From a virus, in the IMG/VR virus record IMGVR_UViG_3300044911_001715, positions 1 to 23,229 of that record: 23,229 nucleotides of DNA, one strand, 5' to 3'. The translations under genes were made by a program, and so were the position numbers. Positions 15,325 through 21,826 of this stretch are shown piece by piece. The notes under the pieces are model-generated. The model saw nothing but the letters and a program-made list of their open reading frames with translations, was not told the origin of the DNA and ran no database searches. How positions within the stretch are numbered: position 1 is the stretch's first letter; each line of letters starts with the position of its first letter.

Positions 15325-17408
15325 TACGTTGCGGAAAGATTGGTGAGTAACATTGTTTTCATAAGACTATTTACCACTTGACCTTCAGTTGGTCCAGGCA
15401 TAATCACAGTTCCACCACCTCCACCTCCTCCAACAGGAATGAAGACTGGTTTTTGTCCTCCACCACCTCCACCCATCATTATAGGCATAATCACAGAAGC
15501 ACCACCACCTGGTTGATTATATGATGGATAATTACTCATTTGATTTATTAACCCTTGTTTATACATCTCAAGCATTTTTGGGTCTGCTTCTGGTCCACCT
15601 ATTCCAGGTTTCTTCGAAGCATCCATTATTGCTTTAATTCTGGAGAGATTTGAATTTGGATCACTTGCTTCATTTGCAATAATAGATTTGTGATACATTA
15701 CATTTAATCCTTGTGCCTTTGCTAATTTTTCTACCAATTCCGCAGTTTTCAAATTATATTCTTTTTCTCCAGAAGCACCAGTTTCACCTTTTGTTACATC
15801 AGCGTGTCCTGCAAAAATATGATATGCTCGTTTAGGATCTTTCATCATTGCTTCAACTATTCTTTTTGCATTTGCTTCAGCACCTAATGCCATATCTGAT
15901 TCTAAAATATTTCCACCTCGATTTGTAACACCCAATCCTCCTCTAAAATTTTTACCATAAGTCCCAAAACTAGAAATAAGTGCTTGAGAAACAGCAGTAT
16001 CTGGACTAGTATTGCTTGGGATTAATCCTGTTTTTTGTCCTTTTGCATTTGGGTCTGCGTGTAATTCTAAAACAAAAGGATTAGAACCTGCTCCCGAAAC
16101 TCCTGCCTTTGGTTTGACTTTTACATTTCCACCAAATCTAAAATACTTATCTCCTTCACTTGTAGGTATTTCTAATCTTTTGCTTCCTTGTCTAACTTCA
16201 AAATGAACGTGTGGTCCAGTAGAACGTCCAGTACTTCCGACATTTCCAATTACAGTTCCAGGTTCTATTTGTTGTCCTTCTTTGACTAATATTTTACTTA
16301 GATGCCCATAAAAACTACTAGAACCACCAGGATGAGCAACTTGTACGGCATATCCATACCCACCATCATTAAATTGTGCGTAGGTTACTTGACCTGGTTG
16401 AATCACACTTACTGGGGTTCCTTCCGTAATAGCATAATCAACACCACTATGAATTCTTCCCCATCTCCAACCATAAGGAGATGAAGTATATTTGCTGGGC
16501 ATTTGACCACCTTCGGCAGTCATATCTGGAAGTTCTCCTGAAATTTCAGGAGCATCTGGAACTGAATCTGGATCTAAACCATAATCCAACATCATTTCAT
16601 CAGAACCAGCAGCAGATGATGCAGCATTCACAACTGAAGCAAATGATTTATAAATAAATTCTTCAAATTTTCCAACCGATTTGTCGAATTTAGATATAGA
16701 ATCAGAAAGAGAACCAGAATCACTAGTAAGTGCTTTTTGTTTTTCTTCTTGTCCTTTTAATCTTTTGGCAAGTTTTTGTTTAAGAGAACTTCCACCTTCA
16801 TAAAGTCTATCTGCAGCAAATCCACCAAGAAAACTACCAGCTATATTTCCAACAACAAAACCAAGTCCTGGAATAGGAATGAGTGCTTGACCGATTGCTC
16901 CACCAAGCAATCCACCAGCAAGTGCTCCACTTGTTCCTGCTGCTGCTTTTCCTACACTTTCACCTTCTGCAAGACCAGTCGCAAAATCAAGTCCAGCAAA
17001 TAGTGCATTACCAACACCAACTGCCCTCATACCACCCAATTTTAATTTTGGTCCTCTAAGTGTTGGTTTTGGTGGTTTTATATTTGATGGTCTTTGTGGT
17101 TTTCCAATCTTCCCTCTTCCAGGAAACATATTACCAACAAATCCACCAAGGTCTAATGCTCCACTAAACAAAGAACCTAATAGATTTCCTGGTTTTCCAA
17201 AATTACTTGCAATATTTAAACTTGCAAGTGCTTTTATTTTCTTCTTGTCTGGTAGTTTTAATTTTTCTAATGACCTTTTTTCTACTTCTAAAAATTTACC
17301 AAAATTAATATATTCACGTTGAAACTTTGATAAAGAGTTTGACCTTGAACCAAGAGAAACAATATTATTTGCTGCAGCAACTAAAGGAGAGGAAAGTGTT
17401 TTTTTCAT
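15324..17408 (-). CDS. Tail protein with M23 endopeptidase and amidase-like domains, 694 aa
   Basis: Residues 1-300 are a helical, Lys-rich region with a long Gly/Ala membrane-like stretch at about 150-200 (GTSGALAGGLLGGAIGQALI, GFVVGNIAGSFLGGFAAD). Residues of about 305-430 are a complete M23/LytM peptidase with H320 and D324 (HSGVD), H369 (FYGHLS), and H400 and H402 (GPHVHFE), which would cleave peptide cross-links. Residues of about 445-625 resemble an Amidase_3-type N-acetylmuramoyl-L-alanine amidase, with H450 (LELHAD), E503 (RGGNILE), H535 (AGHAD) and E548 (GEKEYNL), but in permuted order. The end is Gly-rich with 'VIMPIMMGGGGGGQ'. It is coupled by TAATG on both sides. Probably it is an injected or tail-lumen protein that digests the host wall locally. 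Whether it acts as a gp29-type tape measure is uncertain. Confidence 0.82.
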   Translation of the reverse strand: MKKTLSSPLVAAANNIVSLGSRSNSLSKFQREYINFGKFLEVEKRSLEKLKLPDKKKIKALASLNIASNFGKPGNLLGSLFSGALDLGGFVGNMFPGRGKIGKPQRPSNIKPPKPTLRGPKLKLGGMRAVGVGNALFAGLDFATGLAEGESVGKAAAGTSGALAGGLLGGAIGQALIPIPGLGFVVGNIAGSFLGGFAADRLYEGGSSLKQKLAKRLKGQEEKQKALTSDSGSLSDSISKFDKSVGKFEEFIYKSFASVVNAASSAAGSDEMMLDYGLDPDSVPDAPEISGELPDMTAEGGQMPSKYTSSPYGWRWGRIHSGVDYAITEGTPVSVIQPGQVTYAQFNDGGYGYAVQVAHPGGSSSFYGHLSKILVKEGQQIEPGTVIGNVGSTGRSTGPHVHFEVRQGSKRLEIPTSEGDKYFRFGGNVKVKPKAGVSGAGSNPFVLELHADPNAKGQKTGLIPSNTSPDTAVSQALISSFGTYGKNFRGGLGVTNRGGNILESDMALGAEANAKRIVEAMMKDPKRAYHIFAGHADVTKGETGASGEKEYNLKTAELVEKLAKAQGLNVMYHKSIIANEASDPNSNLSRIKAIMDASKKPGIGGPEADPKMLEMYKQGLINQMSNYPSYNQPGGGASVIMPIMMGGGGGGQKPVFIPVGGGGGGGTVIMPGPTEGQVVNSLMKTMLLTNLSAT
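15610..16075 (-). other. Amidase-like domain in circularly permuted order
   Basis: In canonical Amidase_3 domains the order is GHxx (first zinc ligand), E in 'EK..NL', SIHAN (third ligand), then a catalytic Glu near the end. Here the order along the protein is the LELHAD His450, RGGNILE Glu503, AGHAD His535, GEKEYNL Glu548, then a helix with 'NLSRIKAIMDA' that would normally precede the SIHAN strand. All expected residues are present, but the two halves are exchanged. This is inference from motif order. Confidence 0.55.
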
Positions 17409-19147
17409 TATCCGTCAACGATATTATAAACCATTCTAGAATAAAGAACCAAGAAATTATCAGGATTTCCTGCTGGTAAAAATGGAACTGATGGTCCACT
17501 CCCTTGTGAAGGTGGAGGACCACTCATTCCACCTCCTCCTGATTGTTGTTGTCCTCCACCACCCAAATTAATCGGCATTATAATAGGTTGTTGTTGCTGT
17601 TGTGATGGTGGTGGTTGAGAAACAGTTGTGGCAGAAAGTTTCAATTCTTCTCTTTTCTGCGGTGAAAGCATCAAATCTGGCAAATCTGGACCACCCACTC
17701 CAGGTTTTGGTGTTGGTGATGGTAATACTGGTGCTGGTGGTGCTCCAGAAACTGCTCCTTGTTTAGATTGTTCCAATGCTCTCAAATATTGCTCATTAGT
17801 AACTTGAGCCTTATTTCTAACTGCCGCACTATCATTCCAAGTATAACCTGTTCTTGGGTTTGGAACTGCTCTATATTGTTGTGCAATTGCTGCACCAAAA
17901 TCTTCTTTTGACATTTCACCTTTCACATACTTTCCATATCCAAGTTGATTTAAATGGAACAAATGTAATTGTTTTTGTACTTCTGGTGTAAATTTTGTTT
18001 TAGTTGGATCAATTCCCATTTGTTTTGCCAAACCCTCTGCTGTTTCTGGCATAAATTGATATGCTCCAACTGCACCAGAACTATTGGGGTATTTTGAAAT
18101 ATAAGATCTAAGATTACTTATATTCGTATCCAATATTTTGGGGTCTCCTTTACCTAAGTCAGCATTATAAGCATCAAATCTTCCCCCAGTTTCTGCACCT
18201 GCAACAAAAGATGCCAATCCTTCTATTCCAGGTCCTCCCATTAAATTTGGATTTGGACTAGGACCACCAGGACTAGGACCACCAGGACTTCTCGATCCAC
18301 CTCCTCCACCACCAGGAGATCCTTTTGGTTTATCTTTTTGCGTTTTAAACATCGCACTGATTGCATTTGCAAATCTATCAACAATTGAAGAAAACTTATC
18401 AACAACATCCCCAGGAATTTCTGGGGATGTCTGTGCTGCTTGTGCTTGGTCTTGTGGACTATCAGAGAGTGCATTTACCGCACCAGCACCAAGAGCACCA
18501 AGTCCTAATGCACCAGCACCAAGAGCAAGCATTTTGCCTTTTCCACCCATCATTCTCTGAAGTCCTCTTGGTGCAGATTTCCTCAATCCACCACCAGGAA
18601 TATCAACATCGAGATTTAATCCTCCACCACCAGAAGGTGAAGCAACAGGAAGATTAGATAATTGTTTTACAATTTTGATTATAACTTGACGAATTAATTT
18701 TGCAACCTCAAAACTTTCAGTAAATGATTTTTTAAGTACCTCTAAATTATCTCTTACTTTATTAATATTTTTTTTATTACCAAAAAAGTTTATAAAACCT
18801 AAAGCAGTCTTATAAAAATTTAAAAACTTACCAAGAATACCAATTGGTTTTGCATCATCTACTTGTTTCAATCGTCTTTGATAATCAGCAGAAAATCCCT
18901 GAAGAGTTTTGTTAATTACATTCGTTACATTATTATTAATATTTGTGGTTATTGTGCTTACAATATTATTAACTACTGGAGCTGCTGGTTGAACTCCTGC
19001 TCTTTGAAAACCTACAATTTTATTTGCAGCACCATTCACAACAGAAGCACCAAGTATAGAACCACCTGAAATAAAGTTCTGTGCTGCTACTTTATTTGTA
19101 TTCTGTCTTCCTATTACTTTTTCTGGACTAAGAACAGAACTAACCAT
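17408..19147 (-). CDS. Tail protein with lytic transglycosylase-like domain; tape-measure candidate, 579 aa
   Basis: Residues 1-180 are helical with amphipathic segments (FLNFYKTALGFINFFGNKKN, VAKLIRQVIIKIVKQLSNL). A Gly/Ala hydrophobic segment lies at about 205-230 (MLALGAGALGLGALGAGAVN). A Pro/Gly linker leads to a lysozyme-like lytic transglycosylase fold at about 305-440 with candidate catalytic E319 (FVAGAETGGRF) and the family signature SGAVGAYQFMPETA at 357-370. It would cut the glycan backbone. The C-terminus is Gln/Pro/Gly-rich with 'QPIIMPINLGGGGQQQ', echoing the neighbouring hydrolase. It comes directly after the gp26/gp51-type chaperone pair, the usual place of a tape-measure gene, so it may be the gp29 counterpart. 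The ATG overlaps the 59-aa ORF by 8 bases and its stop overlaps the next start (TAATG). Confidence 0.8.
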   Translation of the reverse strand: MVSSVLSPEKVIGRQNTNKVAAQNFISGGSILGASVVNGAANKIVGFQRAGVQPAAPVVNNIVSTITTNINNNVTNVINKTLQGFSADYQRRLKQVDDAKPIGILGKFLNFYKTALGFINFFGNKKNINKVRDNLEVLKKSFTESFEVAKLIRQVIIKIVKQLSNLPVASPSGGGGLNLDVDIPGGGLRKSAPRGLQRMMGGKGKMLALGAGALGLGALGAGAVNALSDSPQDQAQAAQTSPEIPGDVVDKFSSIVDRFANAISAMFKTQKDKPKGSPGGGGGGSRSPGGPSPGGPSPNPNLMGGPGIEGLASFVAGAETGGRFDAYNADLGKGDPKILDTNISNLRSYISKYPNSSGAVGAYQFMPETAEGLAKQMGIDPTKTKFTPEVQKQLHLFHLNQLGYGKYVKGEMSKEDFGAAIAQQYRAVPNPRTGYTWNDSAAVRNKAQVTNEQYLRALEQSKQGAVSGAPPAPVLPSPTPKPGVGGPDLPDLMLSPQKREELKLSATTVSQPPPSQQQQQPIIMPINLGGGGQQQSGGGGMSGPPPSQGSGPSVPFLPAGNPDNFLVLYSRMVYNIVDG

Positions 19148-19319
19148 TTTGTTGTTGCTGCTGTTTTAATTTTTCTTCTTCAATATGTTGCTGTAAAAGT
19201 GCTAAGTAGATGTCCCTTTCCCAGGGCATCATATTTTCAATCTCAGTTAATGAATATTTATGGAACTGCATCAAGGCAAAATTAATTCTAAAATATGACT
19301 CTAGTTCCATATGAGCCAT
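19140..19319 (-). CDS. Tail assembly chaperone extension (T-like), 59 aa, probably expressed by -1 frameshift
   Basis: This ORF, MAHMELESYFRINFALMQFH to KQQQQQNG, contains 'YSLTEIENMMPWERDIYLALL', a motif I associate with the small partner of gp26/gp51-type proteins. It starts 2 bases after the stop of the gp26/gp51-type gene, in the -1 frame relative to it, and has no ribosome binding site before its ATG (or before Met4 at 19310). A slippery heptamer at 19328-19334 would join it through Arg-Leu-Ser to the upstream protein, giving a product of about 303 aa. It overlaps the transglycosylase gene by 8 bases. Termination-reinitiation (TAA-GT-ATG) is the alternative mode of expression. Confidence 0.8.
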   Translation of the reverse strand: MAHMELESYFRINFALMQFHKYSLTEIENMMPWERDIYLALLQQHIEEEKLKQQQQQNG

Positions 19320-19321
19320 AC

Positions 19322-20050
19322 TTAACCGAAAAAAGATGTCAATCCCTCCAACGTAACTTCACTTTCAATTTTAGTTTTTGGATTTGTAACTTTTACGGTA
19401 TGAGAAAGTCTAGGCATCGTATCAAAGAACTTCTCAATTTCCTTAAATTGATTTGAGTTTAAGGTTTCAATCCAATCAGTCAATTCTTTTTTAGTAGAGT
19501 CCGCAGCAGACCAACTTTCCTCTGCGTTAAAAATAACATCAATACAAGAAGTGATTACATCAAAAGACCTTTCAATACTTGATGAACTTTGTTCTGCACT
19601 AAAGTCAAAATTAGTTTTAATGAACTGGTCTAATGAAGGATACTTCATTCTCAAAACCAAATCAGAATCAAGATGAATATCTGTGCTATGTTCTGGGTCT
19701 TTTTGAACTTCAATTTGGTCGATAAACACTGTAACTGGAACTTGTGTTTCTCCATCATCACCACAAGTTATAATCAAGTCAAGACTTTCTCCAACTGACT
19801 TACCACGAACATTTAAGAAAATATATTCAATATCAAAAGTGGGTAGTTCTTCTACTTTAATTCCTTTTGTTAAAATGCAATCTTTTAATACTTGCTTGAT
19901 TGCATTTGTAATTTCTTTTGTGCTTTGACTTTCAAGAGCAAGAATTAATATCTTTTCTTCTTTGACTAGAAATGGTCTGTATTTAATTGTTTTTCCAGTT
20001 GATGGTAAAACCAAATCATACGTTGGTGTAGAAATCTTAGGTAATGGCAT
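19322..20050 (-). CDS. Baseplate hub assembly protein / tail chaperone, gp26/gp51-type, 242 aa
   Basis: The N-terminus MPLPKISTPTYDLVLPSTGK followed by 'IKYRPFLVKEEKILILALES' is characteristic of the T4 gp26/gp51-type baseplate protein family. The middle holds 'LTDWIETLNSNQFKEIEKFFDTMPRL' and the end 'VKVTNPKTKIESEVTLEGLTSFFG', which resembles the gpG side of siphophage G/GT tail chaperones. In T4 the family members act in hub assembly. The position between a tube-like gene and a tape-measure candidate suggests that it guards the tape measure during tail assembly. The last three sense codons (TTT TTC GGT) carry the slippery site. An AATAAATA box precedes it, overlapping the upstream stop. Whether it equals T4 gp26 or gp51 is not decided. 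Confidence 0.8.
   Translation of the reverse strand: MPLPKISTPTYDLVLPSTGKTIKYRPFLVKEEKILILALESQSTKEITNAIKQVLKDCILTKGIKVEELPTFDIEYIFLNVRGKSVGESLDLIITCGDDGETQVPVTVFIDQIEVQKDPEHSTDIHLDSDLVLRMKYPSLDQFIKTNFDFSAEQSSSSIERSFDVITSCIDVIFNAEESWSAADSTKKELTDWIETLNSNQFKEIEKFFDTMPRLSHTVKVTNPKTKIESEVTLEGLTSFFG
19328..19334 (-). other. -1 ribosomal frameshift slippery heptamer T_TTT_TTC
   Basis: In the frame of the 242-aa gene the codons are TCT TTT TTC GGT TAA. The heptamer T TTT TTC fits the X XXY YYZ rule, so both tRNAs can re-pair after slipping back one base. Reading then continues CGG TTA AGT ATG into the 59-aa ORF. It ends four bases before the zero-frame stop. Confidence 0.75.
19344..19349 (-). promoter_or_regulatory. 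Internal Shine-Dalgarno-like frameshift stimulator GGAGGG
   Basis: The coding strand contains TTGGAGGGATT within Leu-Glu-Gly-Leu codons. The GGAGGG ends 9 bases before the slippery heptamer, close to the spacing of the dnaX stimulator in E. coli. It is 24 bases from the next ATG, too far to serve as its ribosome binding site. A G-rich run is unusual in this AT-rich sequence. Confidence 0.6.
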
Positions 20051-20071
20051 AATTTATACTATCATTAAAAT

Positions 20072-20079
20072 TATTTATT
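20072..20079 (-). promoter_or_regulatory. Likely T4-type late promoter, AATAAATA
   Basis: The minus strand reads AATAAATA, overlapping the stop of the tube-like gene. Initiation would fall near 20066, giving a leader of about 16 bases before the ATG at 20050. It may serve the chaperone, hydrolase and hub operon. Confidence 0.45.
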
Positions 20080-20833
20080 TGTCTAATGTACCGTAATTCT
20101 TTTCCATTACATATCTTGTATACTGGAAAGTGACTGTTGTTTTTACAATTTGACTTCCCTCATAAGTTAAAGGCATCGCAGTGATATTTGTTGGGAATGC
20201 TTCAATCATTCTATAAGTTAAATGTGGTGGGAATTTTACATTATTTGGGTTTGAACTATCAAAATTTCTCTCAAACTTTGTAAGTGATATAATTCTCTTA
20301 TAGTCATCTGGGTATCTAAAACGAAAGAAATCTGTCTTTTCTTTTCCAGGACCATCTCCCTGTCCTCTTGGACTTGGTGGCAATAGACCAGTCCCAGCAT
20401 ATAACGGATTGATATAATTCATCCATTCTTCAAAAAGACGAATTAAATTATATTCATTATCAACATAAAAAGTCATCGTAAATTCTGGAAAAATTCTTCT
20501 CGTTGGAAATCTTTCAATCGTTCCCTGACGACTTCCCATTTCTTCCGTTACATCAAACTGAACTCCAGGAATAACTGCTTCCGCACAATAAAAATCATAG
20601 ACATAATTTTTTGTTTGATTTGCAGTAATAACATTCGAATTACGCAACCAACTCATCAATCCACTTCCACCAGCATCAACATTTGTTAAATGTAATGATA
20701 CTTTAAATTGACTAGTAAGAGATAAATTACCAAAAATATCTCTTGCTGAGGGCATTCCATTTGTTGGAGCACCTTCCGTCATCTTAAGGTAAAATGGTCC
20801 TATACGCGGAGACCCTCTATCTGGAGCAGCCAT
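20075..20833 (-). CDS. 54: Tail tube-like baseplate protein, probably gp54 tube initiator, 252 aa
   Basis: The sequence 'SARDIFGNLSLTSQFKVSLHLT', 'DFYCAEAVIPGVQFDVTEEMG', 'IERFPTRRIFPEFTMTFYVDNEYNLIRLFEEWMNYI' and 'YRMIEAFPTNITAMPLTYEGSQIVKTTVTFQYTRYVM' is the strand-and-helix pattern of the T4 tube-protein superfamily (gp19, gp54, gp48). A tube protein (gp19) would normally sit beside the sheath gene. Here the neighbours are gp48-like (divergent) and hub genes, so the tube initiator gp54 is preferred, although at 252 residues it is shorter than T4 gp54 (320). It should start the tail tube on top of the baseplate with gp48. The ATG at 20833 is the first minus-strand gene after the divergent promoter region. 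Confidence 0.72.
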   Translation of the reverse strand: MAAPDRGSPRIGPFYLKMTEGAPTNGMPSARDIFGNLSLTSQFKVSLHLTNVDAGGSGLMSWLRNSNVITANQTKNYVYDFYCAEAVIPGVQFDVTEEMGSRQGTIERFPTRRIFPEFTMTFYVDNEYNLIRLFEEWMNYINPLYAGTGLLPPSPRGQGDGPGKEKTDFFRFRYPDDYKRIISLTKFERNFDSSNPNNVKFPPHLTYRMIEAFPTNITAMPLTYEGSQIVKTTVTFQYTRYVMEKNYGTLDK

Positions 20834-20834
20834 C

Positions 20835-20842
20835 TATAAATA
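20835..20842 (+). promoter_or_regulatory. T4-type late promoter TATAAATA for the plus-strand operon
   Basis: An exact match to the T4 late -10 consensus lies in the 31-base gap between divergent genes. Initiation near 20848 would give a leader of about 17 bases before the gp4-like ATG at 20865. No equally good box faces the minus-strand tube-like gene. Its region has only TTATAAAC at about 20854-20861. Confidence 0.6.
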
Positions 20843-20864
20843 TTTTTAAGTGTTTATAATATGT

Positions 20865-21332
20865 ATGCCTCGTAACGAAGATAGTAAATATAGACAGGGA
20901 AAATATAGACCCCACAATCCACAAAAGTATGGTGGAGACCCATCAAATATTGTTTATAGGTCTTCATATGAATTAAAGTTTATGCAATATTGTGATTTGA
21001 CTGAAAGTGTGAACTCTTGGAAAAGTGAAGAATTTTGTATTGCTTATCGTTCACCAATTGACAATAAAGTTCACAGATATTTTCCAGACTTTTTTGTGAA
21101 GTATAAAGATAAAGACGGAAACAATCGAACTCTTGTTGTTGAAATCAAACCACAAAAAGATTTAAAAATGCCTGAAACAAATCCAAAAAGAAGAACAAAG
21201 TCTTGGGTGTATTCAGTTAAAATGTGGGTAGTCAATCAGGCAAAATGGGAAGCAGCAAGAAATTGGTGTGCTGATAGAAATTATGAATTTAAAATATTCA
21301 CAGAAAAAGAATTGGGAATTCCAGTCAAATGA
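20865..21332 (+). CDS. 4: Head completion protein, gp4-like TnsA-type nuclease fold, 155 aa
   Basis: The start is the ATG at 20865 (MPRNEDSKYRQGKYRP). A GTG five codons upstream would place the start almost on the late promoter start site. The protein matches T4 gp4 (head completion, about 150 aa). It carries a restriction-like active-site pattern: E36 (SSYELKF), D75 (YFPDFFVKY) and E93-x-K95 (LVVEIKPQKD), as in TnsA N-terminal endonucleases. The C-terminus 'WVVNQAKWEAARNWCADRNYEFKIFTEKELG' is also typical. T4 gp4 acts late in capsid completion, so the fold may trim or act on the packaged DNA end. It overlaps the following gene by ATGA. Confidence 0.85.
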   Translation: MPRNEDSKYRQGKYRPHNPQKYGGDPSNIVYRSSYELKFMQYCDLTESVNSWKSEEFCIAYRSPIDNKVHRYFPDFFVKYKDKDGNNRTLVVEIKPQKDLKMPETNPKRRTKSWVYSVKMWVVNQAKWEAARNWCADRNYEFKIFTEKELGIPVK

Positions 21333-21826
21333 TAGCAGACGACATCAGAAAGCAAGCAGGCAACAAATATCGCAGTAGTGATTGGTGGACCAATTCACTA
21401 ATGAATGAATTGAGAAATCAACAAAAAAGAGATATTAATGAAGCAGATACTGGATTTATAAAACCAGGAGATTTAGTTTTCTTTTTGTATTCTGCAAAGT
21501 ATCCACAGAAATATGAATACTGGGATAAACATCCTCTATCTTACATTATAGAAATTAGTTTTGCAGAAGGTTGGTTTCTTGGAGCAAATCTACACTATCT
21601 TAATCCACAGTATCGTGGAGGTGTCGCACAATCCTTTCTAAATAAAGAAGGAATTATAAATGCACCCAAGAAAACTTTACATAAATACCTCTTCTCTGGA
21701 GTGATGACTGAATTCTTTAAAGTGCCTGAAAAAGAATGGAGAGAAGTATCGTTGCTTCCAACAGAGAAATTTGTTGATAAAAGAGGTCAACCAGTATTTA
21801 AAACCAAAGTTTGGGACGCACCATAG
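21329..21826 (+). CDS. Unrecognised 165-aa protein between gp4-like and gp48-like genes
   Basis: It begins MIADDIRKQAGNKYRSSDWW. The core 'GFIKPGDLVFFLYSAKYPQKYEYWDKHPLSYIIEI' followed by 'GWFLGANLHYLNPQYRGGVAQSFLNK' suggests a small beta-barrel (SH3- or PemK-like pattern), with a conserved-looking 'LGANLHYL' motif I have seen in phage proteins without a known role. In T4, gp53 follows gp4, but this sequence lacks the LysM-like wedge features of gp53, so I do not call it gp53. Its ATG overlaps the gp4 stop (ATGA) and its stop touches the gp48 ATG (TAGATG), so the three genes are translated together. A role in head or tail joining is inference. Confidence 0.75.
   Translation: MIADDIRKQAGNKYRSSDWWTNSLMNELRNQQKRDINEADTGFIKPGDLVFFLYSAKYPQKYEYWDKHPLSYIIEISFAEGWFLGANLHYLNPQYRGGVAQSFLNKEGIINAPKKTLHKYLFSGVMTEFFKVPEKEWREVSLLPTEKFVDKRGQPVFKTKVWDAP

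Noticed and set aside
16649-16656. Perfect TATAAATA on the plus strand inside the M23/amidase gene
   Set aside because: It points antisense into a long coding gene with no plus-strand gene downstream. The 7-mer is expected several times per strand by chance at this base composition.
21329-21826. Assignment of this gene as gp53 from T4 gene order
   Set aside because: The sequence lacks the LysM-like features of gp53 wedge proteins, so order alone is not enough.
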